A stretch of 64,000 bases of DNA, from contig JACCET010000002.1 in the NCBI GenBank assembly GCA_013416405.1, forward strand, positions 186,001 through 250,000, written 5' to 3'. Positions 33,548-43,402 of the stretch are shown here, piece by piece. This DNA is from Alcaligenaceae bacterium (lineage in GTDB: Bacteria > Pseudomonadota > Gammaproteobacteria > Burkholderiales > Burkholderiaceae_B). The position numbers and the translations under genes are program-made. Numbering within the stretch: the stretch's first letter is position 1; each line of letters begins with the position of its first letter. The notes under the pieces were generated by a model. The model worked only from the letters and a program-made list of their open reading frames with translations, made no database searches and was not told where the DNA came from.

Positions 33548-34036
33548 ATGAGAATACAGCGCACGCCTGTATCTACTTTAGATAAATTAGACCGGCATAT
33601 ACTGGATCTTTTGCAACGCGATGGGCGCATGTCCATGACCGATCTTGCCGATGCCGTGGGCCTGACGGTAACGCCTTGCATAGAGCGTGTGCGGCGCCTT
33701 GAGCGCGACGGCGTGATCGCAGGCTATCATGCGCGCGTATCGCCCGAGGCGCTGGATGCCGGCTTGTTGGTGTTCGTGGAAATATCCATGTCCAGCAAGT
33801 CCGATCGCACCTTCGATGACTTTCGTCGTGAAATCCTGTGCATACCGCAGGTGCAGGAATGCCACCTGGTTTCAGGCGACTTCGACTATCTGGTCAAGGC
33901 CCGCATCAAAGAGATCAGTCAGTATCGTAACTTGCTGGGCGACATCTTGCTGCGCCTGCCGGGTGTAACCCAGACCAAAAGCTGTGTGGTCATGGAAGAG
34001 ATCAAAGAGACCCTGTTCATTGCGGCACAGAAGTAG
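33548..34036 (+). CDS. Lrp/AsnC-family regulator, probable dadA regulator
   Basis: This is a 162-residue feast/famine regulator. The N-terminal helix-turn-helix is LDRHILDLLQRDGRMSMTDL followed by VGLTVTPCIERVRRLERDG. The C-terminal RAM domain (VFVEISMSS through VSGDFDYLVKARI) binds an amino acid. The start at 33548 has AAGGAAAACAGC upstream; the longer frame from 33482 lacks one. Divergent placement from dadA with an Lrp-like operator between suggests that it senses alanine or another amino acid and activates dadA, as Lrp does in enterics and DadR in Pseudomonas. Confidence 0.93.
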   Translation: MRIQRTPVSTLDKLDRHILDLLQRDGRMSMTDLADAVGLTVTPCIERVRRLERDGVIAGYHARVSPEALDAGLLVFVEISMSSKSDRTFDDFRREILCIPQVQECHLVSGDFDYLVKARIKEISQYRNLLGDILLRLPGVTQTKSCVVMEEIKETLFIAAQK

Positions 34037-34048
34037 TGCGCCAGCGTA

Positions 34049-35206
34049 TCAGACGGATGTCGTGCCGGTTTTTCGCGCGAACACCATATTGTCGCGATGC
34101 ATGAGCTCGGGATCCGACATGGATCCCAGTATTTCAGCTATACGATTGCTGGGCTGGCGCATGATGCGACGGGTATCGGCAGCCGAATAGTTGATGAGCC
34201 CTCGCCCGCATTCGACCCCATGCTGGTCTACGCAGGCCACCACATCGCCGCGCTCGAACTCGCCTTCTACGGCTATTACACCTATAGACAGCAGGCTCTT
34301 GTGGCCTTGCGTCAGGGCCTTTACGGCGCCGTCATCAAGGGTGACGCGCCCGCGCAAGCGTAAATGGTTGGCCAGCCAGCGCTGGCGCGCCGAACGCACA
34401 GGCAGTATGGCGCGCAGTTCCGTGCCGACTGCTTCGCCCTCGGCCAGCCTGAGCAGGACATTGGGTTCGCGGCCCGACGCAATAATGGTGTGGCCACCGC
34501 TATTGGCCGCCCGCTTGGCCGCCAGTATCTTGGTCAGCATGCCGCCGGTGCCTATGTTGCTGCCTGAGCCGCTGGCCATGGCTTCCAGGGCGGGGTCGCC
34601 TGCCTGTCCGTGAGTGATGAACTGCGCATCGGGATGCTTGCGTGGATCGGCGCTGTACAGGCCAGGCTGGTCGGTCAGGATGATCAGGGCTTCGGCTTCG
34701 ATCAGATTGGTGACCAGGGCACCCAGCGTGTCGTTGTCACCCAGCCGGATTTCATCCGTTACTACAGTGTCGTTTTCATTGACGATGGGCACCACGCCCA
34801 GGCCGAGCAGGGTATACAGCGTGCTGCGCGCATTCAGGTAACGGCGGCGATCGGCCAGGTCTTCGTGGGTTAGAAGAATTTGTGCCGTGCGTATGCCATG
34901 GTGTGCAAAAGCAGCTTCGTAGGCTTGGGCCAGGCCCATCTGCCCCACGGCTGCCGCCGCCTGCAGCTCATGCATGGCATTGGGGCGGCGCGGCCATCCC
35001 AGCCTGGCCATACCCTCGGCAATCGCGCCGCTGGATACCAGTACCATTTGCTTGCCTTGTCCGTGCAGTTGGGCGATTTGCTCGGCCCATTGCTCGACGG
35101 CTTGGGTGTCTATGCCCTTGCCCTCGTTGGTAACCAGCGAGGAGCCTACTTTGACGACCAGACGTTTGGCGTGTGTAACAGCAGAGGATGAAGCTTGGAT
35201 GGCCAT
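34049..35206 (-). CDS. proB: Glutamate 5-kinase
   Basis: This is a 385-residue cytosolic kinase for the first step of proline synthesis (glutamate to glutamyl 5-phosphate). The amino-acid-kinase domain has [13 protein letters not shown] at residues 17-29, [24 protein letters not shown] and [11 protein letters not shown]-terminal PUA domain starts near residue 285 ([14 protein letters not shown]). It lies 12 bases downstream of obgE in the conserved rplU-rpmA-obgE-proB order seen in many Burkholderiales. Confidence 0.97.
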   Translation of the reverse strand: MAIQASSSAVTHAKRLVVKVGSSLVTNEGKGIDTQAVEQWAEQIAQLHGQGKQMVLVSSGAIAEGMARLGWPRRPNAMHELQAAAAVGQMGLAQAYEAAFAHHGIRTAQILLTHEDLADRRRYLNARSTLYTLLGLGVVPIVNENDTVVTDEIRLGDNDTLGALVTNLIEAEALIILTDQPGLYSADPRKHPDAQFITHGQAGDPALEAMASGSGSNIGTGGMLTKILAAKRAANSGGHTIIASGREPNVLLRLAEGEAVGTELRAILPVRSARQRWLANHLRLRGRVTLDDGAVKALTQGHKSLLSIGVIAVEGEFERGDVVACVDQHGVECGRGLINYSAADTRRIMRQPSNRIAEILGSMSDPELMHRDNMVFARKTGTTSV

Positions 35207-35218
35207 GGAGCGATCAAG

Positions 35219-36331
35219 TCAGGATTCAGTGGAGTCGGAGCGCGTATCGTCGAAACGGGGATCCTCGGCAACGTAGCTGCCATCGGCCTTGTCCTGGGCC
35301 AGATTGGCTTGCTCACGCTCGGCGTCCAGCCATTCTTGCAGGCGCCAGATCAGCTCTTGTGCGCCGTCGCCGGTCAGGGCAGAGATGGCGAAGACAGGGC
35401 CGGTCCAGCCCAGTGCCTCGCATAGGCGTTCTTTAACATCTTCTGCGTTCTCGACCATGTCGAGCTTATTCAGCACCAGCCAGCGCGGTTTGTCGTACAG
35501 GTCTTGGTCGTACAGACGCAGCTCTTCGGCAATGGCGCGCGCGTCGTTGGCTGCCTGCTCGACGGGGTCGATGGAGGGATCTGGAGAGGCGACATCGACC
35601 AGGTGCAAAAGTACACGTGTGCGTGACAGATGACGCAAGAACAGATGCCCCAGGCCGGCGCCTTCGGATGCGCCTTCGATCAGCCCAGGAATATCGGCAA
35701 TCACAAAGCTGTGGGAAGGCGAGGTGCGCACCACGCCCAGATTGGGATGCAGGGTGGTGAAAGGGTAGTCGGCGATTTTGGGTCGCGCGTTGGATACTTT
35801 GCTGATCAGTGTGGACTTGCCGGCGTTGGGTAAACCCAGCAGCCCGACATCGGCCAGCACTTTCAGTTCCAGTCGCAGCTTGCGCTGCTCGCCTTCCTGG
35901 CCGGGTGTGAACTGGCGGGGTGCACGGTTGGTGCTGGACTTGAAATGCAGATTGCCCAGGCCGCCGTGGCCGCCTGCTGCCAGGGTAACGCGCTCGTTGT
36001 GGCGATCAAGGTCGAACAGCTGTTCGCCGGTTTCGGCGTCGAACACGGTGGTGCCTACAGGCACGCGCAGTGTGATGTCGGTGGCGGCGGCGCCATACTG
36101 ATCGGATCCACGACCGTTTTCGCCGTTTCTGCCTTTGTGCAGGCGGGCAAAGCGATAGTCCACCAGTGTATTAATGTTGCGGTCGGCAATAGCGTAAATG
36201 CTGGCGCCCCGGCCGCCGTCTCCGCCATCGGGCCCACCCCTGGGAATGAATTTTTCGCGGCGAAAGCTCGCCGCGCCATTGCCGCCTTTGCCGGCGATGA
36301 CTTCGATGGTTGCTTCGTCTACGAATTTCAT
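35219..36331 (-). CDS. obgE: Obg/CgtA GTPase
   Basis: This is a 370-residue ribosome-associated GTPase of 50S assembly and stringent control. The glycine-rich Obg domain is at residues 1-158 ([31 protein letters not shown]). The G domain has G1 [10 protein letters not shown]3 [16 protein letters not shown] and G4 NKLD. The tail after residue 340 is short and acidic. The ATG at 36331 (MKFVDEA) matches the family; the frame to 36361 is discarded. It follows rpmA with a terminator-like hairpin in between, which suggests partial read-through from the ribosomal protein promoter. Confidence 0.97.
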   Translation of the reverse strand: MKFVDEATIEVIAGKGGNGAASFRREKFIPRGGPDGGDGGRGASIYAIADRNINTLVDYRFARLHKGRNGENGRGSDQYGAAATDITLRVPVGTTVFDAETGEQLFDLDRHNERVTLAAGGHGGLGNLHFKSSTNRAPRQFTPGQEGEQRKLRLELKVLADVGLLGLPNAGKSTLISKVSNARPKIADYPFTTLHPNLGVVRTSPSHSFVIADIPGLIEGASEGAGLGHLFLRHLSRTRVLLHLVDVASPDPSIDPVEQAANDARAIAEELRLYDQDLYDKPRWLVLNKLDMVENAEDVKERLCEALGWTGPVFAISALTGDGAQELIWRLQEWLDAEREQANLAQDKADGSYVAEDPRFDDTRSDSTES

Positions 36332-36432
36332 TTTCTGTGACTTATAAAGTAGGGAGGGCATCCTGGCTTGCGCGGTGCCCGGCAGGCTGGGGCCCGGTGC
36401 GAATGCCCGGGGTTTGCCAATCTATTCTAAAA

Positions 36433-36462
36433 CAAAAAGCCCCGCCTCAAGGGCGGGGCTTT
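36433..36462 (-). terminator. Rho-independent terminator after rpmA
   Basis: Arms AAAGCCCCGCC (36436-36446) and GGCGGGGCTTT (36452-36462) form an 11-bp stem. On the minus strand it is followed by TTGTTTT. It lies 23 bases after rpmA and before obgE, so it likely attenuates transcription into obgE-proB. Confidence 0.88.
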
Positions 36463-36484
36463 GCGGGGATGTGCTTGCCGGAGA

Positions 36485-36745
36485 TTACTCGGCCGCAACC
36501 ACCGATACGGTGCGCTTGTTAAGTGCGCCCTTGATGGCGAACTTGACAGTGCCGTTTACCAGAGAGAACAAAGTGTGATCTTTGCCTATGCCGACGTTCA
36601 CACCGGGGTGGAACTGCGTACCACGCTGGCGAACAATGATGGAACCAGCCGAGATGGCTTGACCACCGTAGGTTTTCACACCTAGCCGTTTCGATTCTGA
36701 GTCGCGGCCGTTACGCGTTGAGCCGCCGCCTTTTTTCTGTGCCAT
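36485..36745 (-). CDS. rpmA: 50S ribosomal protein L27
   Basis: This is an 86-residue ribosomal protein near the peptidyl-transferase centre. It has the standard N-terminus [20 protein letters not shown] with no cleavable extension, and the family core [10 protein letters not shown]. It lies 37 bases after rplU and is co-transcribed with it. Confidence 0.99.
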   Translation of the reverse strand: MAQKKGGGSTRNGRDSESKRLGVKTYGGQAISAGSIIVRQRGTQFHPGVNVGIGKDHTLFSLVNGTVKFAIKGALNKRTVSVVAAE

Positions 36746-36782
36746 GTTTAGCTCCTGCTATACAAAACCGTTGAGTCTATCG

Positions 36783-37094
36783 TTAGGCCGTGATGGCTTC
36801 GATGCGGACTTCGGTGTAATTCTGACGATGACCTTGACGCTTTTGGTAGTGCTTGCGACGGCGCATCTTGAAAATCTTGACCTTGTCGTGGCGGCCTTGT
36901 GCAAGAACGGTTGCCTTAACCAGGGCACCGGCGACCAAAGGCGTGCCAATTTGCAGCTGCTCGCCTTCGCCAACCGATAAAACCTGGTCTAGCGTGATTT
37001 CTTGCCCAATGTCTGCCGGTATCTGTTCTATCTTGAGTTTTTGACCTGCAGCAACACGATACTGTTTGCCGCCGGTTTTTATGACCGCGTACAT
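36783..37094 (-). CDS. rplU: 50S ribosomal protein L21
   Basis: This is a 103-residue ribosomal protein that binds 23S rRNA. Its start [14 protein letters not shown] and the C-terminal [17 protein letters not shown] are diagnostic. It is the first gene of the rplU-rpmA-obgE-proB unit, with a clear sigma-70-type promoter upstream. Confidence 0.99.
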   Translation of the reverse strand: MYAVIKTGGKQYRVAAGQKLKIEQIPADIGQEITLDQVLSVGEGEQLQIGTPLVAGALVKATVLAQGRHDKVKIFKMRRRKHYQKRQGHRQNYTEVRIEAITA

Positions 37095-37139
37095 GTGGGA
37101 ATTCCTAAAATAAATCCTGGCTAAAATGCCAAGCTCATG

Positions 37140-37169
37140 ATTCTACCGTGTTTTATTGAAACCAGTCAA
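37140..37169 (-). promoter_or_regulatory. Sigma-70 promoter for rplU-rpmA
   Basis: On the minus strand, TTGACT (complement of 37164-37169) and TAGAAT (complement of 37140-37145) are separated by 18 bases. The -10 box lies 45 bases upstream of the rplU start. Confidence 0.7.
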
Positions 37170-37187
37170 GCAGTACCAAGGTGCGGG

Positions 37188-38414
37188 CTAGGATCGGTAA
37201 TCGGCGTTGATGGTGACATATTCATGCGAAAAGTCGCAGGTGTAGACGGTTTCGTGGGCGTCACCCCGGCCCAGAGCAATACGCATGGGAATTTCGGCTT
37301 GCTGCATAACGCGCTGGCCGTCTTCTTCTTTGTACTGGGGGTGGCGACCGCCCTGACTGGCTACCATGACGTCGCCCAGCCATAAGTTGACACCGCTGAC
37401 ATCCAGGTCGGCGATGCCGGCATAGCCTATGGCGCACAGAATACGGCCCAGGTTGGGGTCGGAGGCGTAGAAGGCGGTTTTGACCAGAGGGGATTGGGCC
37501 ACCGAATAGGCAACTTGCAGTGCTTCTTCAGGCGTTTTGGCCTGCTCGACACGTATGGTCATGAACTTGGTGGCGCCTTCGGCATCGCGCACGATTTTTT
37601 GGGCTAACTCGGTGGCGGCTTCGGCCAGGGCCTGGTACAGGGGCGCATACAGCGGATCGGATACGGACTCGATGCGTATGGGGCTTGCGCCCGTGGCCAC
37701 AATGATGAAGGAATCGTTGGTGGATGTGTCGCCGTCGACGGTAATGCGGTTGAATGACAGGTTGGCAATGCTGCGTGCCATATCCTGAAGCAATTCAGGC
37801 GCAACGCCGGCGTCGGTGGCCAAAAAGCCCAGCATGGTGGCCATATTGGGCCGTATCATGCCCGCGCCCTTGCTGATGCCGGTGATGGTAACAGTGTGGT
37901 CGCCCAGGGTTATGCGGCGCGACGAGATTTTTGGCTGTGTGTCGGTGGTCATGATGCTGTGGGCAGCCATGAACCAGTTGTTGTCGGCGGCGTCGGCAAC
38001 GGCCTGGGGCAGTGCCGCCGTCAGGCGGTCCAGTGGCAGGGGTTCAAGAATGACGCCGGTCGAAAACGGCAGTATTTGCTGCGGTTTTACCTTAAGGATG
38101 CCGGCCAGCTCCACGCAGGTTTGGGTAGCGGCCTGCAGGCCGCTTTCACCGGTGCCGGCATTGGCGTTGCCGGTATTGATGACCAAGGCGCGTATGCCCT
38201 GGCCTGCGGCAAGATGGGTTTCGCACACTTGCACCGGCGCGGCGCGAAAGCGATTGAGCGTGAAGACGCCCGCAACGTTGCTGCCTTCGGCCAGGCGAAA
38301 TACGGTCAGGTCGCGATGGTTGGCCTTGCGTATGCCGGCTTCGGCGGCGCCAATCTGGACGCCCGCGACGGGGTGGATATCTGATTCCAAAGGAATGTTT
38401 AGATTGACGGCCAT
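37188..38414 (-). CDS. argJ: Bifunctional ornithine/N-acetylglutamate acetyltransferase
   Basis: This is a 408-residue self-cleaving enzyme that recycles the acetyl group in arginine synthesis. The autoproteolytic site is ATMLGF with the nucleophile T193 preceded by [10 protein letters not shown]. Other family segments are [12 protein letters not shown] and [10 protein letters not shown]. The presence of ArgJ implies the cyclic acetyl pathway. Whether it also does the N-acetylglutamate synthase step cannot be judged from sequence. It is monocistronic, between rplU and hemL. Confidence 0.97.
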   Translation of the reverse strand: MAVNLNIPLESDIHPVAGVQIGAAEAGIRKANHRDLTVFRLAEGSNVAGVFTLNRFRAAPVQVCETHLAAGQGIRALVINTGNANAGTGESGLQAATQTCVELAGILKVKPQQILPFSTGVILEPLPLDRLTAALPQAVADAADNNWFMAAHSIMTTDTQPKISSRRITLGDHTVTITGISKGAGMIRPNMATMLGFLATDAGVAPELLQDMARSIANLSFNRITVDGDTSTNDSFIIVATGASPIRIESVSDPLYAPLYQALAEAATELAQKIVRDAEGATKFMTIRVEQAKTPEEALQVAYSVAQSPLVKTAFYASDPNLGRILCAIGYAGIADLDVSGVNLWLGDVMVASQGGRHPQYKEEDGQRVMQQAEIPMRIALGRGDAHETVYTCDFSHEYVTINADYRS

Positions 38415-38504
38415 AAAATACGCTTAGCAGTAAGGGTCTGAAAACCCTGATTTTAACCTGATAGTACGCCTATGGCTGGTTCCGGTCAGTGTCTTGTTTG
38501 GGCA

Positions 38505-39782
38505 CTAGAGCGTGGCGAATACCTCTTCGGCCGCATCCAGCGTGGCCTGAATGACGGCGTCGTCGTGCGTGCCCGATATAAAGCCGGCTTCGAAGGCAGA
38601 CGGAGCAAAATACACGCCACGGTTCAGCATGCCATGGAAAAATTTCTTGAAGCGCTCGGTATTGCAGGTCGAGACTTCGTCAAAAGAAGTGGGTACTGAG
38701 CCGCAGAAATACAGGCCGAACATGCCGCCTACGTAATCCGTGCACATTTCTATGCCGGCGGCTGTGGCGCGCTGAGCCAGACCTTCGGTCAATTTGCGGT
38801 TCTGCTCTGACAGCTGCTCATAAAAGCCGGGTTCGGCCAACAGCTTCAGGGTGACCAGCCCCGCCGCCACGGCCACGGGGTTGCCCGACAGCGTGCCGGC
38901 CTGATAGACGTCGCCCAAAGGCGCAATATGATCCATGATGTCGGCGCGTCCGCCAAACGCGCCCACGGGCATGCCTCCGCCTATGACTTTGGCCAAAGTC
39001 GTCAGGTCGGGTGTGACCCCTGTCAGGCCTTGTACGCCTTGTGGCCCCGCGCGAAAACCTGTCATGACTTCGTCGAAAATCAACAAGGCGCCGTATTGGG
39101 TGCACAAAGCCCGCAACCCTTCAAGAAAGCCCGGTACGGGCTTGATCAAGTTCATGTTGCCGGCTATGGGTTCGACAATAATGCAGGCGATATCCTGGCC
39201 ATGCTCTTTAAATGCCGCTTCCACTGCATCGAGCTTGTTGTAGTCCAGCACCAGCGTGTGTTTGATGAACTCCGGCGGCACGCCGGCCGATGTGGGATTA
39301 CCAAAGGTCAGCATGCCAGAGCCGGCTTTGACCAACAGGCTGTCGGCATGACCGTGGTAGCAGCCTTCAAATTTGATGATTTTGGAGCGGCCGGTAAAAC
39401 CGCGTGCCAGCCTGATGGCCGACATGGTGGATTCGGTGCCCGAGCTGACCAGCCTGACCTTTTTTATGGAAGGCAGGCGCGCGGCAATAGCTTCCGCTAT
39501 TTCGATTTCGCCTTCTGTGGGGGCGCCGAATGACAGGCCGTGAACAGCGGTTTCCTGCACGACGCGCACGACTTCCGGATGGGCGTGGCCCAGAATGGCG
39601 GGGCCCCAGGATCCTACGTAATCAATATATTGCGTGTCTTCGGCATCCCAGATGTAAGGCCCTTGCGCGCGCTTGATGAAGCGAGGGGTTCCGCCCACCG
39701 AGCGGAAAGCCCTGACGGGTGAGTTCACGCCACCAGGTATGGTCTGGCAGGCTCGTTCAAATAATTGTGTATTGCGGGACAT
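38505..39782 (-). CDS. hemL: Glutamate-1-semialdehyde 2,1-aminomutase
   Basis: This is a 425-residue PLP enzyme that makes 5-aminolevulinate for tetrapyrrole synthesis by the C5 pathway. The cofactor lysine is K265 in [27 protein letters not shown] supplies the PLP-ring Asp and [15 protein letters not shown] the phosphate site. It sits upstream of thiE and thiD on the minus strand order thiD-thiE-hemL, but gaps of about 70-90 bases leave room for separate promoters. Confidence 0.98.
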   Translation of the reverse strand: MSRNTQLFERACQTIPGGVNSPVRAFRSVGGTPRFIKRAQGPYIWDAEDTQYIDYVGSWGPAILGHAHPEVVRVVQETAVHGLSFGAPTEGEIEIAEAIAARLPSIKKVRLVSSGTESTMSAIRLARGFTGRSKIIKFEGCYHGHADSLLVKAGSGMLTFGNPTSAGVPPEFIKHTLVLDYNKLDAVEAAFKEHGQDIACIIVEPIAGNMNLIKPVPGFLEGLRALCTQYGALLIFDEVMTGFRAGPQGVQGLTGVTPDLTTLAKVIGGGMPVGAFGGRADIMDHIAPLGDVYQAGTLSGNPVAVAAGLVTLKLLAEPGFYEQLSEQNRKLTEGLAQRATAAGIEMCTDYVGGMFGLYFCGSVPTSFDEVSTCNTERFKKFFHGMLNRGVYFAPSAFEAGFISGTHDDAVIQATLDAAEEVFATL

Positions 39783-39850
39783 GATTCAGGACTCTTTGCG
39801 GAATATGAGGATCGTGGGCTACAGGATAGCAAGTGCCGGTGGATAGTGTT

Positions 39851-40498
39851 CTAGTCGAATAGCGCCGCGCACTGTGCTGCGGTCGCCTGTATGTTGCTGC
39901 TCTCGAACAGGCCACTGATCAGCGCAATGCTGTCTGCTCCGGCATGTACGAGCGGGCCGGCATTGTCGGCGGTAATGCCGCCTATGGCGACCACGGCGGC
40001 GCGTGGCCGTTTGCCGCCGCCCTCGGCCAGCATGCGGCCTTGTTCGATATGTTCAAGCGTGGCGCGCACCGCGTCGGGTTTCACCCGTGAAGGGTACATG
40101 GCGCCGAAGGCGATGTAGTCTGCCCCTGCCGTCAGGGCCTGTTTGGCCAGTGCCGGCTGGTCGTAACACGAGCAGCCTATGATTTTTTCCTGGCCTAGCG
40201 CCTGGCGGGCCTGAACCAGACTGCCATCTTCGCGCCCCAAGTGTACGCCGTCGGCGTCAAGCAATTCCGCCAACTTCCAGTCATCATTGATGATGGAAAC
40301 GACGTTCAGTTGGCGACAGGCCTGAACCACTTGCCTTGCCTGGGCCAGGCCAGCATCGGGCGTGGTGGTTTTGCGGCGCCATTGCAGGGCTTTCATGCCC
40401 CCGTTGGCTGCGGCGGTAATCGCTGCAAGCAGCTTGTCGGTATCGTCCCATTCGGGGGTTACGCCGTACAAGCCTTGTGGAAATTTTAACGTCGTCAT
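39851..40498 (-). CDS. thiE: Thiamine phosphate synthase
   Basis: This is a 215-residue TIM-barrel enzyme that joins HMP-pyrophosphate and thiazole phosphate. Conserved parts are LQWRRKT (pyrophosphate contacts), IINDDWKLAELLDADGVHLGREDG, and the C-terminal AIGGITADNAGPLVHAGADSIALISGLF split across the phosphate site. Its start overlaps the stop of the thiD-like gene by 4 bases, so the two are translationally coupled. Confidence 0.95.
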   Translation of the reverse strand: MTTLKFPQGLYGVTPEWDDTDKLLAAITAAANGGMKALQWRRKTTTPDAGLAQARQVVQACRQLNVVSIINDDWKLAELLDADGVHLGREDGSLVQARQALGQEKIIGCSCYDQPALAKQALTAGADYIAFGAMYPSRVKPDAVRATLEHIEQGRMLAEGGGKRPRAAVVAIGGITADNAGPLVHAGADSIALISGLFESSNIQATAAQCAALFD

Positions 40499-41304
40499 GG
40501 TGCGGATCGATTGATAAGGCGTTGTCCCATACCGGGTTGAAAAGTGCGCGTCGCCAGTGGGGCGGCTGCCGCAATAGCGGCTTCGACAGCTTGCGGAACA
40601 GTACGGCCCAGCGCCAGTTGGGCCGTAATCGCACAGGCCAGCGGGCCGTCGGGGTCGGCCAGGCGTGTGGCGGGCGGCTGCCAGCTCCAGCTGGCGGTTT
40701 CATTGCCCGGCCCTTGCAGAAGATGGCTGCCATGGCCGGGGCGCAGGGGTGCACCGGTGGACAATACCCATGTGGCGCCATACTGCAACAGCGACTGGGC
40801 CGGCGTGCCTGCGTGAGCCAGAACTCCCTGCGCGTCCCATTGCTCCAGCAGATGATGGTCAGCGACGACGATATCGGTCTGGGGCAGCAGCAGATCCAGT
40901 ATTGCAAGCTGCAGGGTTTCGGCGTCCAGATCCTGAAGCAGGGACTCATCGGGCGTTGGCGCCAGGTGCAATACCAGCGGCACGTGGTTGTAGTCGGCTG
41001 CGATCTGGGCCAGCACGCTAACCGCCTCGGGCGTGTATACGGGTCCAACCTTGATGGCCTGCACGTTCATGTCTTCGAGCAGGCAGCGGGCCTGGTCGTC
41101 GATCAGTTCGGCGGAAAGTGGCTGAATGTCTTCGATTCCGGCGGTGTCTTGCACCAGCGTGGCTGTCAGGGCGGCCAGCGGGTGGCAGCCCAGCGAAGCA
41201 CAGGTAACCGCGTCGGCGGGCAGGCTACTCGAACCGCTAGGGTCGAAAGGGCCGAAAATAAGCACTAGTGGTGGATTGGGAGCTGGCACAGCAGGAGTAA
41301 TCAC
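40495..41304 (-). CDS. thiD: ThiD-like hydroxymethylpyrimidine kinase, divergent
   Basis: This is a 269-residue ribokinase-fold protein whose position coupled to thiE argues for HMP/HMP-phosphate kinase. The family motifs are recognisable but altered. DPSGGAGIQAD reads DPSGSSSLPAD. The loop KxGM reads KVGPVY. The anion-hole motif GTGCT before the C-terminal helix reads DGPLACA. LTATLVQDTAGIEDI is well conserved. It may have reduced or changed activity, or the lineage may use these variants normally. It is divergent from the rubredoxin gene. Confidence 0.8.
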   Translation of the reverse strand: MITPAVPAPNPPLVLIFGPFDPSGSSSLPADAVTCASLGCHPLAALTATLVQDTAGIEDIQPLSAELIDDQARCLLEDMNVQAIKVGPVYTPEAVSVLAQIAADYNHVPLVLHLAPTPDESLLQDLDAETLQLAILDLLLPQTDIVVADHHLLEQWDAQGVLAHAGTPAQSLLQYGATWVLSTGAPLRPGHGSHLLQGPGNETASWSWQPPATRLADPDGPLACAITAQLALGRTVPQAVEAAIAAAAPLATRTFQPGMGQRLINRSAP

Positions 41305-41436
41305 ACAAGAGCATAGTCATATTTGGTTAATATCCAAATGTATGGCTATTGGGTTTAGTAATATAGCCCCCATTCTAATAGAAGCTCAGGGAATCCGTCG
41401 GGTTCCGGATTTATACTTTTCAGTGAGTAACAAGAT

Positions 41437-41601
41437 ATGCGTACATGGATGTGTCTGATTTGCGGTTGGATATATGATGAGGAAGCGGGACTGCCTGAAG
41501 AAGGTATTGCGCCGGGCACCCTCTGGGAAGATGTCCCGCCCAACTGGGTGTGTCCTGAGTGTGGGGCGCGCAAGGAAGATTTTGAATTGATCGAGGTCTA
41601 A
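41437..41601 (+). CDS. rubA: Rubredoxin
   Basis: This is a 54-residue cytosolic iron protein with one Fe(SCys)4 site formed by the pairs C6-LI-C9 and C39-PE-C42. The knuckle sequences CLICGWIYDEEAG and PPNWVCPECGARKEDFE are diagnostic. Such small rubredoxins carry electrons to hydroxylases or peroxide- and superoxide-detoxifying enzymes. It lies between the divergent thiD gene and yqgE, an arrangement common in Burkholderiales. Confidence 0.96.
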   Translation: MRTWMCLICGWIYDEEAGLPEEGIAPGTLWEDVPPNWVCPECGARKEDFELIEV

Positions 41602-41646
41602 GCCTATAGCAGTGATAACGGATGCTTTGTTCCAGGAGGGCGCATC

Positions 41647-42240
41647 ATGAGCTCGTCAGTCAATCGGTCCGGTTCCGAATCCGGCGTCAATTTGTCCCAG
41701 CAACTGTTGCTGGCCATGCCCGGAAAGGTGTCTGGCAACCTGGCCAATACCGTTATCTATCTGTGCGAGCACACCGACCAGGGAGCTCTCGGGTTGGTCA
41801 TCAATCGGCCCACCGACCTTACGGTCAAAGACCTCCTGAAGCGCATCGACCTCGATCTCTCGCTCGAGATCGGGCCAGTCCAGGATGCGCCGGTATATTT
41901 TGGCGGCCCCGTGCAAACCGACAGAGGCTTTGTGCTGCACGCTCCTACGGGCGGCTACAGCTCCAGCATTCAGTTGGGCGAGGTGGCGCTGACCACTTCG
42001 CGCGATGTGCTGCAAGACGTAGCGCAGGGCAAGGGCCCCGCGCAGTTGCTGGTCACGCTGGGCTATGCGGGTTGGGGAGCCGGGCAGCTGGAAAGCGAAA
42101 TATCCCAGAACGCATGGCTCAATGTAGACGCCACCAACGATATCCTGTTCAAGACGCCTTGCGAAAACATGTACCAGGTGGCATTGGCACAGTTGGGCAT
42201 AGACCCGCTTATGCTGACGGGTGCGGCGGGCCATGCCTGA
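41647..42240 (+). CDS. yqgE: YqgE/AlgH family protein (UPF0301)
   Basis: This is a 197-residue UPF0301 protein. Typical segments are QQLLLAMPGKVSGNLANTVIYLCEH, GALGLVINRPTDLT, VYFGGPVQTDRGFVLH and LVTLGYAGWGAGQLESEI, seen in order. The molecular function is not established. In many proteobacteria the gene precedes ruvX as here. Its stop overlaps the ruvX start by 8 bases, indicating translational coupling. An RBS (AGGAGGGCGCATC) supports the start. Confidence 0.94.
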   Translation: MSSSVNRSGSESGVNLSQQLLLAMPGKVSGNLANTVIYLCEHTDQGALGLVINRPTDLTVKDLLKRIDLDLSLEIGPVQDAPVYFGGPVQTDRGFVLHAPTGGYSSSIQLGEVALTTSRDVLQDVAQGKGPAQLLVTLGYAGWGAGQLESEISQNAWLNVDATNDILFKTPCENMYQVALAQLGIDPLMLTGAAGHA

Positions 42241-42637
42241 CAGCACCTTGTTGGCCTTCGATTACGGCACCAAAAAAATTGGTGTAGCCATAGGCAATAC
42301 CCTGACCGGCCTGGCCAGGCCACTCGATATCCTTTTCCCCGTCACGCGGGTGCAGCGCTTTGCCGCCATCGAGAAACTGCTGCAAGAATGGCAGCCCGAC
42401 AAAGTGGTGGTGGGTCTACCTCTGGCCACCGATGGCTCGGAACAATACGCCAGCCTGCGTTGCCGTCGTTTTGCGCATCAGCTGCACGGACGTTTTGGCG
42501 TTGAAGCCGTGCTGGTCGATGAGCGGGGATCCAGCATGGAGGCCCAGCAAATGCTGGGCAACAACGACCATGACGATGCCGTAGCCGCAGCCATTATTCT
42601 GCAGCGCTATCTCGACGGGCTTGCTCCGGAACACTAA
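42233..42637 (+). CDS. ruvX: RuvX/YqgF Holliday-junction resolvase-like nuclease
   Basis: This is a 134-residue RNase H-fold protein implicated in pre-16S rRNA 5'-end maturation and junction resolution. The catalytic acids lie in AFDYGTKKIGVAIG (D10), in VDERGSSMEA, and in the terminal NNDHDDAVAAAIIL. The ATG at 42233 is inside the end of yqgE. The next gene starts 12 bases downstream. Confidence 0.95.
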   Translation: MPDSTLLAFDYGTKKIGVAIGNTLTGLARPLDILFPVTRVQRFAAIEKLLQEWQPDKVVVGLPLATDGSEQYASLRCRRFAHQLHGRFGVEAVLVDERGSSMEAQQMLGNNDHDDAVAAAIILQRYLDGLAPEH

Positions 42638-42649
42638 AGAGAGACGAAT

Positions 42650-43402
42650 TTGGGGATACTGCTTTTTGTGTTGCGTGCATGTTGTGTCGTGTTAATGCTG
42701 ATTTTCGGTTTGCTGTCCGTCGCCGTGATTTTTCCCCTGGCGTCCTCAGGCGTGCGTTCGGCCATGGGCATGTACTGGTCGCGCCTGCTGATGTGGTTCT
42801 GCGGTGTGGGTTTGCGTGTGCAAGGTAAACCGGCGTCGGCGGGTGCCGCGTTGTGGATCGTCAACCATGTTTCATGGGTCGATATTTTTGTACTGAACAG
42901 TGTTCGCACGACGGCCTTTGTGGCCAAGAGCGATATCAGGCGCTGGCCGCTTATCGGCTGGCTGGCTGTGGGCATGAACACGGTATTCATTGAACGAGGC
43001 AATCGCGCTGCCATCCGGGCGGTCACCGAGCAAATGAAGAGCTGCTTCGGTAAGGGCGAGGCCGTCAGCCTGTTCCCCGAGGGAACCACCTCCAGCGGCC
43101 GGGATGTCGGCCCCTTTCATTCCAGCCTGTTCGATGCCGCGCTACGCGCGCAGGTCGATGTGCAGCCGGTGGCCTTGCGATTTTTTCATCGCGGGCAGCG
43201 CAGCGACTATGTGGCATTCGTGGGCGAGCAGACGCTGGTGCAGAACCTATGGTATTTGCTGGGCACGACTGGCGTTCAAGTCGAGGTCGTGTTTCTTGAG
43301 GTGATGTCGGCGCAATACTGTGAACAGTTGGGGCGCAGCCAGGTGGCGGCCCATGCGCATCGCGTCATACGTCAGGCGGTGACTGGCGCAGCCGGTCAGT
43401 GA
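42650..43402 (+). CDS. 1-acyl-sn-glycerol-3-phosphate acyltransferase (PlsC family)
   Basis: This is a 250-residue membrane-associated acyltransferase of phospholipid synthesis. There is an N-terminal hydrophobic helix, the catalytic H-x4-D motif in NHVSWVDIF, the FIERGN motif and the substrate motif FPEGTTSSG. Translation apparently starts at a TTG (42650) with GAGAG a few bases upstream; no ATG occurs before the first conserved hydrophobic segment. It follows ruvX closely and its end overlaps the convergent apaH by 7 bases. It may be the main PlsC or an accessory paralogue such as an ornithine-lipid acyltransferase. Confidence 0.9.
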   Translation: MGILLFVLRACCVVLMLIFGLLSVAVIFPLASSGVRSAMGMYWSRLLMWFCGVGLRVQGKPASAGAALWIVNHVSWVDIFVLNSVRTTAFVAKSDIRRWPLIGWLAVGMNTVFIERGNRAAIRAVTEQMKSCFGKGEAVSLFPEGTTSSGRDVGPFHSSLFDAALRAQVDVQPVALRFFHRGQRSDYVAFVGEQTLVQNLWYLLGTTGVQVEVVFLEVMSAQYCEQLGRSQVAAHAHRVIRQAVTGAAGQ

